NCBI RefSeq assembly: GCF_003626645.1
Contig: NZ_RBAM01000002.1
Location: 372,001-436,000 of the forward strand
Direction: 5' to 3'
DNA: 64,000 bases
From: Streptomyces klenkii
Lineage (GTDB): Bacteria > Actinomycetota > Actinomycetes > Streptomycetales > Streptomycetaceae
Shown here in pieces: positions 1 through 9,686 of this stretch. The notes under the pieces were generated by a model, which was given only the letters and a program-made list of their open reading frames with translations, was not told the DNA's origin and did not search any database. Position 1 is the stretch's first letter, and every line of letters begins with the position of its first letter. The position numbers and the translations under genes are program-made.

Positions 1-1
1 C

Positions 2-328
2 CGGCTGTCCGCCGAGGTCGTTCACGCCCGGGCCGGGGGAGGGGACCGGGACGCCGTCGAGCGGGTCTTCCGGGAGGCCGGTGTCGAGTGCGGGGTGATC
101 GTCAATCCCGCGCGGCGCTGGTATTACGTCCTCGTGCCGTGCGGCACCGCCGCGTCCTGGGACGAGTCCGGCACCGAGGCGCTGGGGACTGCCTGTTTTC
201 TGGGGGTGCCGGCGCCGGGGCGGGGTGGGCCGCCCGGGGCGCATTGGCTGTTGGGGCCGCCCCTCGGGGCGGAGGGGCTGTGCGGGCCCGGGGCCGTCAA
301 GGCCGTGGCTGTGGCGGCTGCCGGGTAG
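2..328 (+). CDS. Unidentified protein, C-terminal part only
   Basis: The reading frame is open from the window edge and ends in TAG, so only the last 108 residues are visible. The segment VNPARRWYYVLVPCGT is followed by a Gly/Pro-rich stretch (GVPAPGRGGPPGAHWLLGPP) and a hydrophobic end. I see no catalytic motif, membrane span or signal peptide. Codon use (G or C at third positions) fits a real gene, and the next gene converges on it. The family cannot be named from this fragment. Confidence 0.55.
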   Translation, partial: RLSAEVVHARAGGGDRDAVERVFREAGVECGVIVNPARRWYYVLVPCGTAASWDESGTEALGTACFLGVPAPGRGGPPGAHWLLGPPLGAEGLCGPGAVKAVAVAAAG

Positions 329-393
329 TCGGGGGTGTGGTCCGGGGGCCTAAGAGGCGGGACAGCCACCATGCTGTGGATCCTGTGGGCATG

Positions 394-1353
394 TCAGTCT
401 CCCGGGTGGAGGAGGGCCGTGATGCGGGCGGCTGCCGTAGCCAAGTGGTGGCGGGATTCGGCCAGTTGGGCGGGGGTCACGCCGTGGTCGCGGGCCGCGT
501 CGCGGATGTCGTCGCGGAAGCGGTCGAGGAGGCGGTCCAGGTCGCGGGCCGGGTCCTTGGAGAGGCTGTCCGCGGCTTCGGCCCACTCCGGTGCCGGGCC
601 CGCCGGCTGCTCGGCACGCGGGGTGCCGTTCGTGCCGGCCCCGTCCGCCGTTCCCGCCGCCCCCGGTGTCCAGCCCGTGAACGCTCCGAACTCCTTCGCC
701 AGGGCGCTGACGCCCTCCGCGATGCCCGTCGGCCAGTCGCCGCGGCGCACCTGCTCCTGGACCTGTTCCTGGACGCGCTCGGTGATGCGCCGGACCTCTT
801 CGCGGGCCTTCTCCTGGGCCTCCCGGGCCTGGTGGCGGGCCTGCTGCGCGTCCTGGCGGGCGCGCCGGCTCTCCTCCTTCGCCCGGCGGGCCTGCTCCTT
901 CCACTGCTCCTTCGCGCGGCGGAAGTCCTCCTTGGCGCCGTCGAAGGAGTGGGCGTCCCCCGACGCGCGGGTCAGCCGGGCGGCTTCGCGCATCTGGCGC
1001 CGCAGGTCGCCCGCGGCGCCCCGGACGTCCTCGCGGATGTCGGCCGCGAGGGCGGAGACCGACTCGCGGATCTCCAGCTCCAGCTCGGCCAGTTCGCCCT
1101 GCCGGCCGGCGAGTTCGGCGCGGCCGGCGGCGGTGATCGCGTAGACCTTGCGGCCGCCCTCGGTGGTGTGCGTGACGAGGCCCTCGGCCTCCAGCTTGGC
1201 CAGCCGCGGGTAGACCGTGCCGGCGGACGGGGCGTACAGGCCCTGGAAGCGCTCCTCCAGCAGCCGGATGATCTCGTAGCCGTGGCGGGGCGCCTCGTCG
1301 AGCAGCTTGAGCAGGTAGAGGCGGAGCCGGCCGTGGGCGAAGACGGGGGGCAT
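394..1353 (-). CDS. PadR-family transcriptional regulator with long coiled-coil tail
   Basis: The 319-residue protein starts with a PadR-type winged helix: residues about 1-85 include LYLLKLLDEAPRHGYEII and GTVYPRLAKLEAEGLV. PadR proteins usually have about 110-190 residues. Here the wing is followed by a long Arg/Glu/Gln/Ala-rich helical region (about 100-225) that should form a coiled coil, then a second helical C-terminal block. Its ATG shares one base with the stop of the upstream DUF4097 gene (TGATG), so the two are translationally coupled. PadR regulators commonly repress their own operon, and a small palindrome lies upstream of the pair. The effector is unknown. Confidence 0.9.
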   Translation of the reverse strand: MPPVFAHGRLRLYLLKLLDEAPRHGYEIIRLLEERFQGLYAPSAGTVYPRLAKLEAEGLVTHTTEGGRKVYAITAAGRAELAGRQGELAELELEIRESVSALAADIREDVRGAAGDLRRQMREAARLTRASGDAHSFDGAKEDFRRAKEQWKEQARRAKEESRRARQDAQQARHQAREAQEKAREEVRRITERVQEQVQEQVRRGDWPTGIAEGVSALAKEFGAFTGWTPGAAGTADGAGTNGTPRAEQPAGPAPEWAEAADSLSKDPARDLDRLLDRFRDDIRDAARDHGVTPAQLAESRHHLATAAARITALLHPGD

Positions 1354-2243
1354 CAGAGGACCTTTCCCTGGGCGGGGGCGTCGTCGTCCGCCCACTCGTC
1401 GGTGTCGTCGGCGTCCGGCCCCTGGAGCAGCGCGACGGCGCCCGAGACGCTGGTGACCTTGATCTGCCCGCGGCCGGCGCCGAGCCGGCCGGTGATGTTC
1501 CGCGAGCCGAACTGGTCCTTGACCCACAGCTCCGGGAAGGAGCACGAGACCGGGCCGACCGTGGTGCCCGCGTCCACCGCCGCGTCCGCCGAGGACGGCA
1601 GCCGGACGGCGACCTCGCCGGAGACCGTGGTGACCGCCAGGTCGACGGCCGGCGCGGCCGGCGCCAGGTCGATCACCACGTTGCCGCTGACCGAGTCGGC
1701 CTTGATCCGGCCGCCCGAGCACTCCACGAGCGTGAGGTCGCCGGAGACGCCGTTGCAGCGCACGTCGCCCCCGAGGCGCTGGGCCTCCACCCGGCCCGAG
1801 ACCGTCTCCGTACGGACGTCGCCGGTGATGCCGACGAGCGTGGTGTCGCCGGAGACCCCCGAGACCTTCGTGTCGCCCGCGATGCCGGAGACCACGGCGC
1901 TCGCCCCGACGATGCCGACCTTGACGTCGGCGGTCGCGGGCACGGTGAGCGTCACGCCGGCCGAGCGGTTCCAGTTCTTGCGGCCGAACCAGCCGAGGAG
2001 GGACTTCCTCGTCAGGTCCTCGTAGCCGACGGTCAGCTTGCCGCCCTGGTGGACGACCTTCAGCGGCGGGCCGTCGAGCGCCGTCAGCTCCAGGCGGGCC
2101 GGGCCGCCGTCCGCGCCGACGACGTTGACCGCGCCGTTCACGATGCTCACGTCGAGGCCGGTGACCGGGCCCTCGAAGACGATTTTCTCCGGTGCGGACA
2201 GCGACCACTCGGACTCTGCGGACCCTGCGGACTCTGCGGGCAT
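1353..2243 (-). CDS. DUF4097 family beta-repeat protein
   Basis: This 296-residue protein is built of short repeated strands such as GDTTLVGITGDVRTETVSGRVEA, VSGDLTLVECSGG and VSGNVVIDLA, which read as a right-handed beta-helix of the DUF4097/adhesin-like type. No signal peptide is seen, so it is probably cytoplasmic. The ATG at 2243 follows AGGAGGGGG. The frame stays open upstream to 2357 through a 12-bp repeat, so a longer N-terminus is possible but has no obvious ribosome site. The downstream PadR gene is coupled to it. In such pairs the DUF4097 protein is usually of unknown biochemical role; a structural or ligand-sensing role is only a guess. Confidence 0.85.
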   Translation of the reverse strand: MPAESAGSAESEWSLSAPEKIVFEGPVTGLDVSIVNGAVNVVGADGGPARLELTALDGPPLKVVHQGGKLTVGYEDLTRKSLLGWFGRKNWNRSAGVTLTVPATADVKVGIVGASAVVSGIAGDTKVSGVSGDTTLVGITGDVRTETVSGRVEAQRLGGDVRCNGVSGDLTLVECSGGRIKADSVSGNVVIDLAPAAPAVDLAVTTVSGEVAVRLPSSADAAVDAGTTVGPVSCSFPELWVKDQFGSRNITGRLGAGRGQIKVTSVSGAVALLQGPDADDTDEWADDDAPAQGKVL

Positions 2244-2285
2244 GCCGGACCCCCTCCTGCGTCGGGATGGACGAACGAGCTGGCG

Positions 2286-2357
2286 TACGCGATGTCCTAC
2301 GCGATGGCCTACGTGAAGACCTGCGCGACGGCGTACGCGATGACCTACGAGACGCAA
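2286..2357. repeat. Six degenerate 12-bp tandem units upstream of DUF4097/PadR
   Basis: Units begin at 2286, 2298, 2310, 2322, 2334 and 2346, with consensus TACGCGATGNCC. Three are near identical and three diverged. They lie between the DUF4097 start and the CGATATATCG palindrome, so they would form part of the leader or operator region. Confidence 0.85.
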
Positions 2358-2379
2358 CCTATCGCGTCTTCCATAAACA

Positions 2380-2389
2380 CGATATATCG
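2380..2389. promoter_or_regulatory. Candidate PadR operator (CGATATATCG palindrome)
   Basis: This is a perfect 10-bp palindrome in an AT-rich island, about 140 bp upstream of the DUF4097/PadR pair and about 45 bp upstream of the divergent gene. PadR proteins generally bind AT-rich dyads in their own promoters. The assignment is by position only. Confidence 0.45.
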
Positions 2390-2423
2390 CGGTCGTGTGA
2401 AGTCAAGCGCCTTCGCCTTGGCA

Positions 2424-2429
2424 TAGCGT
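2424..2429 (+). promoter_or_regulatory. Candidate -10 box for a leaderless transcript
   Basis: TAGCGT ends six bases before the ATG of the 2436 gene and there is no Shine-Dalgarno sequence. This is the spacing of TANNNT boxes of leaderless actinomycete mRNAs. Confidence 0.5.
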
Positions 2430-2435
2430 TGTCGC

Positions 2436-3254
2436 ATGTCCGCTACTGATCACAGCCGCGCCGCGGGGGTCCTGCTGCTCTGCCGGGCCGAGCCCGGCCG
2501 CGTCCGGCCCTCCGCCCAGCTCCTGAACGAACCGCTTCTCCTGGTCCCGGCCGGGGAGGGCTGGAGCGCGCTGATCCCGGGCGAGGACTCCTGGCGCACC
2601 GAGGGCACCGGCCTCGCGACCGCCACCGCCGGCTGGGCCCACGCGCTGGCCGTCGCCGAGCCGTGGCCCGTCGTGGGCCTGTGGTGGGACGGGTCGGGCG
2701 CGGGATTCGTCGTCGCGGCGGGCTTCCGGCGGACCGCCGGGTACGCGTGGCTCGCCGACGGCACCCCGCTCGGCGAGGAGCCGGCCATGACGGCGCTGCG
2801 GGCCCGGACCGGCCTCGACCCCGTCCTCGACGGGGACGCGCTCGACGCGCTCACCCGGCCCGACCCGGACGCCGACGCCGCCGCGCGCGTCCGCGGGCTG
2901 ATCGCCGTCCTCTCGCGCACCGGACTGCACCTGCCGCCCGGCCTCGCCCCGGGCGTCCCGGCCGACGGCCTGCGCGCCTCCGCGGGCGCGCTCCCCGCCG
3001 CCGAGGCGGTCTACTGGCCCGGCTGGCGCGAGGCCGTACGGGCCGGGTTCGACGCGGCGGACAGCAGCCGGCTCGGCGCGTGGACGCGGGGGCGGCGGGC
3101 CCGCGCCCTGGGCGCGGGGGAGATGGTGGCCGGGGCCGCCCTGGTGATGTGGGGCCGCCGGAGCGGGCGGCGCGGCGCCGTGACCGCCGGAGCGGTGGTC
3201 CTCGCGGACGGCGCGTTGACGCTCGCGTACGACTGGTGGCGGGGCCGCGCCTGA
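2436..3254 (+). CDS. Conserved hypothetical protein with C-terminal hydrophobic segment
   Basis: This protein of 272 residues has no family motif I recognise. Residues about 20-60 contain hydrophobic strands, the middle is Ala/Arg/Asp-rich and helical, and residues about 228-268 (GEMVAGAALVMWGRR, then GAVTAGAVVLADGALTLAYDWW) could make two short membrane passes. The ATG has no ribosome site but follows a TANNNT box at leaderless spacing. It is transcribed divergently from the DUF4097/PadR pair and converges on a 59-residue gene with a shared hairpin between them. Confidence 0.75.
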   Translation: MSATDHSRAAGVLLLCRAEPGRVRPSAQLLNEPLLLVPAGEGWSALIPGEDSWRTEGTGLATATAGWAHALAVAEPWPVVGLWWDGSGAGFVVAAGFRRTAGYAWLADGTPLGEEPAMTALRARTGLDPVLDGDALDALTRPDPDADAAARVRGLIAVLSRTGLHLPPGLAPGVPADGLRASAGALPAAEAVYWPGWREAVRAGFDAADSSRLGAWTRGRRARALGAGEMVAGAALVMWGRRSGRRGAVTAGAVVLADGALTLAYDWWRGRA

Positions 3255-3317
3255 GTGTTCCTGCGGGCCGGTGGGGGCTTGTCGCGCCCACGCGGCGGAG
3301 CCGCAGATGAACACTGC

Positions 3318-3341
3318 CCCGCGCCCCTTACGGGGCGCGGG
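3318..3341. terminator. Bidirectional hairpin between convergent genes
   Basis: A perfect 10-bp stem (CCCGCGCCCC with its complement) surrounds a 4-base loop. It lies between the 2436 gene and the opposing small gene. Confidence 0.75.
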
Positions 3342-3352
3342 ATAAGGAGGTT

Positions 3353-3532
3353 CTACTCGTCGTCCTCGTCGTCCAGCCGTGCCAGCCACGTCGCCAGCCG
3401 CTCCACCGGCACCTCGAAGTCCGGGTTCAGGTCGACGAAGGTGCGCAGCTGCTCGGCCACCCAGCCGAGCGTCACCTCCTCCTCGCCCCGCCGGTTCTCC
3501 AGCTCCTCGATGCCTCGGTCGGTGAAGTACAC
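3353..3532 (-). CDS. Small acidic conserved protein (DUF6104-like)
   Basis: This 59-residue protein starts with GTG at 3532 after GGAGAGAAC. It reads YFTDRGIEELENRRGEEEVT, then a middle GWVAEQLRTFVDLNPDFEVPVE and an acidic tail DDEDDE. I recall this as a small, well-conserved actinomycete protein family (DUF6104) of unknown function found beside the 2-oxoglutarate dehydrogenase gene. The sequence suggests a small soluble helical protein with no catalytic site. It is preceded by the kgd terminator, so it likely has its own promoter. Confidence 0.8.
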   Translation of the reverse strand: MYFTDRGIEELENRRGEEEVTLGWVAEQLRTFVDLNPDFEVPVERLATWLARLDDEDDE

Positions 3533-3602
3533 GTTCTCTCCGTCGGATCAATCAGGTCGGTCAGGTCTGTGGTCAGGCCAAGGATAGGCGGGCGCCGGTA
3601 CG

Positions 3603-3644
3603 GGAACGGGCCCCCACCGCCTCGCAGCGGTGGGGGCCCGTTCC
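3603..3644. terminator. kgd terminator
   Basis: A perfect 18-bp stem (3603-3620 with 3627-3644) and a 6-base loop lie 30 bases after the kgd stop codon. Confidence 0.85.
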
Positions 3645-3673
3645 GTACGCCGTACGACGTCGGACGACGTCCG

Positions 3674-6600
3674 TCAGGCGTCGAACACCTCGTTGATCAG
3701 CGTCTGCTGCTCGGCCTGGTGGCGCTTGGCCGAGCCGACCGCCGGCGACGAGGAGTGCGGGCGGGAGATCCGCCGCAGCCGCTCGCGGGCCGGGACGTCG
3801 GCGCCGACCGCCAGGTCCAGGTGGTCGATCAGGTTCAGCGCGATGAACGGCCACGCACCCTGGTTCGCCGGCTCCTCCTGCGCCCAGATGTACTTCTCGG
3901 CGTTCGGGAACTTGGCGATCTCGGCCTGGAGCTCCTCGCCCGGCAGCGGGTAGAGGCGCTCGATGCGGACGATGGCCGTGTCGTTCGCGCCGCGCTTGGC
4001 CCGCTCGGCGGCCAGGTCGTAGTAGACCTTGCCGGAGCAGAAGACGACCTTGCGGACGTCCGCCGCGGCGACGGTGTCGTCACCGATGACCGGACGGAAC
4101 CCGCCGCTGGTGAACTCCTCCGCCTTCGACGCCGCGGCCTTCAGACGCAGCATCGACTTCGGGGTGAAGACGATCAGCGGCTTGTGGTGCGGGTTGTGGA
4201 CCTGCCAGCGCAGCAGGTGGAAGTAGTTCGACGGCAGCGTCGGCATGGCGACCGTCATGTTGTTCTGCGCGCAGAGCTGGAGGAAGCGCTCGACGCGGGC
4301 CGAGGAGTGGTCCGGGCCCTGGCCCTCGTAGCCGTGCGGCAGGAGCAGCGTGACACCAGAGGTCTGGTTCCACTTCTGCTCGGAGGAGGAGATGAACTCG
4401 TCGACGATGCTCTGGGCGCCGTTGACGAAGTCACCGAACTGGGCCTCCCACAGCACCAGCGCGTCCGGGCGGGCCAGCGAGTAGCCGTACTCGAAGCCCA
4501 TCGCCGCGTACTCGCTCAGGAGCGAGTCGTAGACGTTGAAGCGGGCCTGGTCGTCGGACAGGTAGAGCAGCGGGGTGTAGTCCTCGCCGGTCTCGCGGTC
4601 GACGAGCACCGCGTGGCGCTGGCCGAAGGTGCCGCGGCGGGAGTCCTGGCCGGCGAGCCGGACCGGGGTGCCCTCCATCAGCAGCGAGCCGAAGGCGAGG
4701 GTCTCGCCCATGCCCCAGTCGATCGTGCCGTCCTCGAGGCTGGCGGCGCGGCGCTGGAGCTGCGGCACCAGGCGCGGGTGCACGGTGACGTTCTCCGGCG
4801 TGGTGACCTGCGACTCGGCGATCCGCTTGAGGACCTCCTGGGAGATCGCGGTGTTCACCGCCACCGGGAACCCGCCCAGCGGGGCCGGGACGGCGGCGGC
4901 CGGAGCCGTCGCCGCGTCCGCGTCGCGGACCTCGACGAAGACCTTCTCCAGCTGGCCCTGGTAGTCCTGGAGGGCCTGCTCGGCCTCTTCCAGGGTGATG
5001 TCGCCGCGGCCGATGAGGGACTCGGTGTACAGCTTGCGCACCGAGCGCTTCTTGTCGATCAGGTCGTACATCAGCGGCTGGGTGAACGAGGGGTTGTCCG
5101 ACTCGTTGTGGCCCCGGCGGCGGTAGCAGATCAGGTCGATGACGACGTCCTTGTTGAACGCCTGGCGGAACTCGAAGGCGAGCCGCGCGACGCGGACCAC
5201 GGCCTCCGGGTCGTCACCGTTCACGTGGAAGATCGGTGCCTCGATCATCCGGGCGACGTCGGTGCAGTACATCGACGAGCGCGAGGACTCCGGCGGCGCG
5301 GTGAAGCCGACCTGGTTGTTGATGACGATGTGCACGGTGCCGCCGGTGCGGTAGCCGCGCAGCTGCGACATGTTGAGCGTCTCGGCGACGACGCCCTGGC
5401 CCGCGAAGGCCGCGTCGCCGTGCAGCTGGACCGGCAGGACGGTGAAGTCCGTGCCCGCCTTGCCGATGATGTCCTGCTTGGCGCGGGCGATGCCCTCGAC
5501 GACCGGGTCGACGGTCTCCAGGTGGGACGGGTTGGCGGCCAGCGAGACCTTGATCTGCTCGCCGTCCAGGCCGGTGAAGGTGCCCTCGGCGCCCAGGTGG
5601 TACTTCACGTCGCCGGAGCCGTGCATCGACTTCGGGTCGAGGTTGCCCTCGAACTCGCGGAAGATCTGGGCGTACGACTTGCCGACGATGTTGGCGAGGA
5701 CGTTGAGGCGGCCGCGGTGGGCCATGCCGATGACGACCTCGTCCAGGCGCGCCTCGGCGGCGGCGTCCAGCACCGAGTCCAGCAGCGGGATGACGGACTC
5801 GCCGCCCTCCAGGGAGAATCGCTTCTGGCCGACGTACTTCGTCTGGAGGAAGGTCTCGAAGGCCTCGGCGGCGTTCAGCCGGCGCAGGATGCGCAGCTGC
5901 TCCTCGCGCTCCGGCTTGGAGTGGCCGCGCTCGACCCGGTCCTGGATCCACTTGCGCTGCTTGGGGTCCTGGATGTGCATGAACTCGATGCCGGTGGTGC
6001 GGCAGTACGAGTCACGCAGCACGCCGAGGATGTCGCGCAGCTTCATCATCGCCTTGCCGGCGAAGCCGCCGACCGCGAACTCGCGCTCCAGGTCCCACAG
6101 GGTGAGGCCGTGCTCGGTGATGTCGAGGTCGGGGTGCTTGCGCTGGCGGTACTCCAGCGGGTCGGTGTCGGCCATGACGTGGCCGCGGACCCGGTAGGAG
6201 TGGATCAGCTCGAAGACGCGGGCGGCCTTGGTGACGTCGTCGTCGTGCGAGGCGTCGATGTCCTTGAGCCAGCGGACCGGCTCGTAGGGGATGCGCAGCG
6301 CCTCGAAGATCTCGTCGTAGAAGCCGTTCTCGCCCAGCAGCAGCTGGGACATGATCCGCAGGAACTCGCCGGAGGCGGCGCCCTGGATCACCCGGTGGTC
6401 GTACGTCGAGGTCAGGGTCATCACCTTGGAGATGCCCATCTTGTTCAGGGTGTCCTGCGAGGTGCCCTGGAACTCGGCGGGGTAGTCCATGGCGCCGACG
6501 CCGAGGATCAGACCCTGGCCGGGCATCAGACGCGGCACGGAGTGGACCGTGCCGATGCCGCCGGGGTTGGTCAGCGACGCGGTGACGCCGGTGAAGTCCT

Positions 6601-7534
6601 CCATCGTCAGCTTGCCGATGCGGGCGCGGCGGACGATGTCCTCGTAGGCCTGCCAGAACTCGAAGAAGTTCAGCGTCTCGGCCTTCTTGATGGCCGCGAC
6701 CACGAGCTGGCGGTCACCGTTCGGCTTGACCAGGTCGATCGCCAGGCCGAGGTTGACGTGCTCGGGCTTGACGAGGGTCGGCTTGCCGTCCTTCTCCGTG
6801 AAGGAGTAGTTCATCGACGGCATGAGCTTCAGCGCCTGCACCATGGCGAAGCCGATGAGGTGCGTGAAGGAGACCTTGCCGCCGCGGGCGCGCTTGAGGT
6901 GATTGTTGATCACGATGCGCTGGTCGAACAGCAGCTTCACCGGGACGGCGCGGACGGACGTGGCCGTCGGCAGCTCCAGGGAGGCGTTCATGTTCTTCGC
7001 GACGGCGGCCGAGGGGCCACGGAGCGTGACGTACTCGGGGCCGGCGGGGGCCTCGGTCGCCGCAGAGACGCGCGCGGCGCCGGCCGCTCCGGTGGAGCCG
7101 GTGCTTGCACCGGGCTTGACGGCCGGCTTCGCGGCGGCGGGCGCGGCCTTGGCGGGGGCCGGCTGCGCGGCAGCGGGCTTCGCCGCGGGAGCCGCCGGCG
7201 CCTGCGGCGCGGCAGCGGGGGCGGCGGCCTGAGCGGCCGGAGCCGGAGCGGCGGCGGCCGGGGCGGCCTGCGCCGCGGGAGGAGCGGCGGCCTGGGCCGC
7301 CTGCGGCGCACCCGCGCTCACAGCCTGCCCCGGCGGAGCCGACGCCGCCGTGCCCGGCTTGTAGTCGGCGAAGAAGTCCCACCAGGCTCGGTCGACCGAG
7401 TTCGGGTCCTGGAGGTACTGCTGGTAGATCTCGTCGACGAGCCACTCATTGGGACCGAACACGTCGGCAGGGCTCTTGCCCTGCCCGTCTTGGTCGGTCG
7501 AGATGCTCGAGGTGTTGGGGGACTGTGGCGACAC
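3674..7534 (-). CDS. kgd: Multifunctional 2-oxoglutarate dehydrogenase E1/E2 fusion
   Basis: This 1286-residue TCA-cycle enzyme has the actinobacterial Kgd/OdhA layout. The N-terminus ([18 protein letters not shown]) is followed by an Ala/Pro linker (about 60-160), an E2-type acyltransferase domain with [13 protein letters not shown] near residue 380, then a full thiamine-diphosphate E1 domain with [10 protein letters not shown] near 705 and NNQVGF near 740. In the family E1 decarboxylates 2-oxoglutarate and passes the succinyl group on. The E2 part here lacks a lipoyl domain, so it must rely on a separate lipoylated E2 partner. GTG at 7534 gives the usual N-terminus ([12 protein letters not shown]). 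In Corynebacterium and Mycobacterium the enzyme is controlled by an FHA protein (OdhI/GarA) binding the E1 domain. Confidence 0.96.
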   Translation of the reverse strand: MSPQSPNTSSISTDQDGQGKSPADVFGPNEWLVDEIYQQYLQDPNSVDRAWWDFFADYKPGTAASAPPGQAVSAGAPQAAQAAAPPAAQAAPAAAAPAPAAQAAAPAAAPQAPAAPAAKPAAAQPAPAKAAPAAAKPAVKPGASTGSTGAAGAARVSAATEAPAGPEYVTLRGPSAAVAKNMNASLELPTATSVRAVPVKLLFDQRIVINNHLKRARGGKVSFTHLIGFAMVQALKLMPSMNYSFTEKDGKPTLVKPEHVNLGLAIDLVKPNGDRQLVVAAIKKAETLNFFEFWQAYEDIVRRARIGKLTMEDFTGVTASLTNPGGIGTVHSVPRLMPGQGLILGVGAMDYPAEFQGTSQDTLNKMGISKVMTLTSTYDHRVIQGAASGEFLRIMSQLLLGENGFYDEIFEALRIPYEPVRWLKDIDASHDDDVTKAARVFELIHSYRVRGHVMADTDPLEYRQRKHPDLDITEHGLTLWDLEREFAVGGFAGKAMMKLRDILGVLRDSYCRTTGIEFMHIQDPKQRKWIQDRVERGHSKPEREEQLRILRRLNAAEAFETFLQTKYVGQKRFSLEGGESVIPLLDSVLDAAAEARLDEVVIGMAHRGRLNVLANIVGKSYAQIFREFEGNLDPKSMHGSGDVKYHLGAEGTFTGLDGEQIKVSLAANPSHLETVDPVVEGIARAKQDIIGKAGTDFTVLPVQLHGDAAFAGQGVVAETLNMSQLRGYRTGGTVHIVINNQVGFTAPPESSRSSMYCTDVARMIEAPIFHVNGDDPEAVVRVARLAFEFRQAFNKDVVIDLICYRRRGHNESDNPSFTQPLMYDLIDKKRSVRKLYTESLIGRGDITLEEAEQALQDYQGQLEKVFVEVRDADAATAPAAAVPAPLGGFPVAVNTAISQEVLKRIAESQVTTPENVTVHPRLVPQLQRRAASLEDGTIDWGMGETLAFGSLLMEGTPVRLAGQDSRRGTFGQRHAVLVDRETGEDYTPLLYLSDDQARFNVYDSLLSEYAAMGFEYGYSLARPDALVLWEAQFGDFVNGAQSIVDEFISSSEQKWNQTSGVTLLLPHGYEGQGPDHSSARVERFLQLCAQNNMTVAMPTLPSNYFHLLRWQVHNPHHKPLIVFTPKSMLRLKAAASKAEEFTSGGFRPVIGDDTVAAADVRKVVFCSGKVYYDLAAERAKRGANDTAIVRIERLYPLPGEELQAEIAKFPNAEKYIWAQEEPANQGAWPFIALNLIDHLDLAVGADVPARERLRRISRPHSSSPAVGSAKRHQAEQQTLINEVFDA

Positions 7535-7774
7535 GGCGGTAACCGCCCTCTTCCGCTTCACAAGGTGATGGACAGCGGGAATAAAGGCTACGCCTGTCTG
7601 CACGGTTGATGCAGGCCACCCGGGCAAGCAGTCGCGCAAGTCACATTTGCTCGGGGGTTTCGGGGCATGACTTGGCGGGAAACACACGGGGTTCTGCTGG
7701 TCCCGGGGGTATCAGGGTTCGCTCCAGCGCGCCCCACACTCCCTCGAATGTGTGCCTCCGCCATCGACCATACG

Positions 7775-8911
7775 TCAACATTGATCGCGAGGTCCGCCCG
7801 GAAGAGTGACCTGAATGCGGCATCCGTGCGGGGATTCGGCCACCCCGATGGACCCGCCGTGCAGATCCACCGCCCAGCGCGCGATCGCCAGGCCCAGTCC
7901 CGTACCGCCGTCGGTGCCCGGGCCCTGCTGGCCCGAGCCGCCCCGGTTGAACCGCTCGAAGACCCGGTGCCGCTCCGCCTCGGGGATGCCCGGGCCCTCG
8001 TCCAGCACCTCCAGCGCCAGCGACTGCGGCCCCTCGCCCCGCCGCGCCCGCACCGTCACCCGCCCGTGGGGGGGACTGTGCTTGACGGCGTTGTCCACGA
8101 GGTTCGCCACCACCTGGTGCAGCCGCTCCGCGTCCGCGTGAGCGGTCAGCTCCGGCGGCGACACGTCCAGGTGCAGATGTACGTCCTTGCGGGCGTGCGG
8201 AGAGGAGCTGGAGCCGTTGGCCATGCTCGCCTCCTTCAGGATGCCCGCCAGATACGGCCACACCTCGAAGCGGCGCGCGTGCAGCGGCACGACCCCGTTG
8301 TCCAGCCGGGACAGGTCCAGCAGCTGCTCCACCAGCCGGCCGAGCCGCTCCGTCTGCCGCAGCGCCGTCCGCATCGTCTCGGGATCCGCGGCCGACACCC
8401 CGTCCACCACGTTCTCCAGCACCGCCCGCAGGCCCGCGATCGGGGTCCGCAGCTCGTGCGAGACGTTGGCGACGAGCTCCTTGCGGTGGGTGTCCACCGC
8501 CTCCAGATCGGCCGCCATGCGGTTGAACGCGTTCGCCAGGTGCCCGAACTCGTCCCGCCGCCCGGCGCCCACCCGGCGCGTGTAGTCACCCTGCGCCATG
8601 GCCCGCGTGACCTCGGTCATCTCGTCCAGCGGCGCGGTCAGGCCCTGCGCGACGAACTGCGTTATGAGCAGCGAGGCGATGATCGAGAAGACGGTGATCA
8701 CCCGGAGCTCGGTCGCCGACCGGATCGCGACGAACACCAGGAAGGTCGTTATCACCACGGAGCCGATGACCAGGGCGCCCAGCGCCGCCTTCACCGACCG
8801 GTAGGGGTCCAGCGGCCGCAGCGCCTCCCAGACCCGCCCGCCGAGGCCCGCCACCGGGATGCCCCTGCGACGCTCGGCGCCGCCCCGCGGGCCGGCTGTG
8901 CCGCCGGTCAT
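7775..8911 (-). CDS. Two-component sensor histidine kinase (HAMP type)
   Basis: This 378-residue membrane kinase has two hydrophobic segments (about 31-55 and 62-84) with almost no extracellular loop, then a HAMP domain, the HisKA box VANVSHELRTPI with His near 150, an N box HQVVANLVDNAVKHS, a G1 box DEGPGIPEAE and a G2 box GGTGLGLAIAR. The near-absent sensor loop suggests it senses the membrane or another protein. Its ATG overlaps the response-regulator stop by 4 bases (ATGA), so both are made from one message, regulator first. Targets are unknown. Confidence 0.93.
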   Translation of the reverse strand: MTGGTAGPRGGAERRRGIPVAGLGGRVWEALRPLDPYRSVKAALGALVIGSVVITTFLVFVAIRSATELRVITVFSIIASLLITQFVAQGLTAPLDEMTEVTRAMAQGDYTRRVGAGRRDEFGHLANAFNRMAADLEAVDTHRKELVANVSHELRTPIAGLRAVLENVVDGVSAADPETMRTALRQTERLGRLVEQLLDLSRLDNGVVPLHARRFEVWPYLAGILKEASMANGSSSSPHARKDVHLHLDVSPPELTAHADAERLHQVVANLVDNAVKHSPPHGRVTVRARRGEGPQSLALEVLDEGPGIPEAERHRVFERFNRGGSGQQGPGTDGGTGLGLAIARWAVDLHGGSIGVAESPHGCRIQVTLPGGPRDQC

Positions 8912-9645
8912 GCCGCCGGGGTCTCCAGCGCATAGCCCACGCCGTGCACCGTACGGATCCGCTCCGCGCCGATCTTCCGGCGGAGCGCCTTGATGTGGCT
9001 GTCGACCGTACGGGTGCCCGAGGCGTCCGCCCAGTCCCACACCTCCGCCAGCAGCTGCTCGCGGGAGAGGACGGCGCGCGGCGTGTTCGCCAGGCACACC
9101 AGCAGGTCGAACTCGGTCGGCGTCAGGTGCACGTCAGCACCTCTGACCCGGACCCGCCGCTGCGCGTGGTCGATCTCCAGCTCACCCAGGCGCAGGATGC
9201 CGCTGCGCGGGGTGTGCGCGGCCAGCGCCGCCCGCTCCACGCGCCGCAGCAGCACGTGCACCCGGGCCGCCAGCTCGCGCATCGAGAACGGCTTGGTCAT
9301 GTAGTCGTCCGCGCCGACGCCCAGGCCCACCAGCATGTCCGTCTCGTCGTCACGCGCCGTGAGCATCAGGACGGGCACCGGCCGCTGCGCCTGCACCCGC
9401 CGGCACACCTCCAGCCCGTCGAAGCCCGGCAGCATCACGTCGAGCACCAGCAGGTCGGGCTGCCACGCCTCGGCGGTGTCGACGGCCGCCGGCCCGTCGC
9501 CCGCGGTGCGGACCTGGAAGCCCTCGGCCCGCAGCCGGGCCGCGATGGCGTCCACGATGGTCCGGTCGTCCTCGACGACCAGCACCCGGCGCTGCGCCCC
9601 GGCGGACGCGGCGGCCCCGTTCGGGCCGATGTGTGTCTGCTCCAT
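8908..9645 (-). CDS. OmpR/PhoB-family response regulator
   Basis: The 245-residue protein has an N-terminal receiver (RVLVVEDDRTIVDAIAARL; phospho-acceptor Asp in DLLVLDVMLPG; conserved Lys in YMTKPFS). A winged-helix DNA-binding domain follows (LTPTEFDLLVCLANTPRAVL, then VDSHIKALRRKIGAERIRTVHGVGYAL). It is the first gene of the two-component operon. The ATG at 9645 is preceded by GGGGCGGGG. A 15-bp tandem duplication lies about 40-70 bases upstream, in the promoter region. Confidence 0.94.
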   Translation of the reverse strand: MEQTHIGPNGAAASAGAQRRVLVVEDDRTIVDAIAARLRAEGFQVRTAGDGPAAVDTAEAWQPDLLVLDVMLPGFDGLEVCRRVQAQRPVPVLMLTARDDETDMLVGLGVGADDYMTKPFSMRELAARVHVLLRRVERAALAAHTPRSGILRLGELEIDHAQRRVRVRGADVHLTPTEFDLLVCLANTPRAVLSREQLLAEVWDWADASGTRTVDSHIKALRRKIGAERIRTVHGVGYALETPAA

Positions 9646-9686
9646 GCGCGCCCCGCCCCTAGCGTCTTCCGTCGCGTCGTTCCTTG

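Noticed and set aside
88-2025. 645-residue plus-strand frame over PadR/DUF4097
   Set aside because: Low-complexity Arg/Ala/Leu product and no ribosome site; the minus strand encodes recognisable domains.
3569-7609. 1346-residue open frame opposite kgd
   Set aside because: It mirrors the kgd codons (Arg/Val/Leu/Asp-rich antisense composition) and has no family motif. The opposite strand encodes an unmistakable enzyme.
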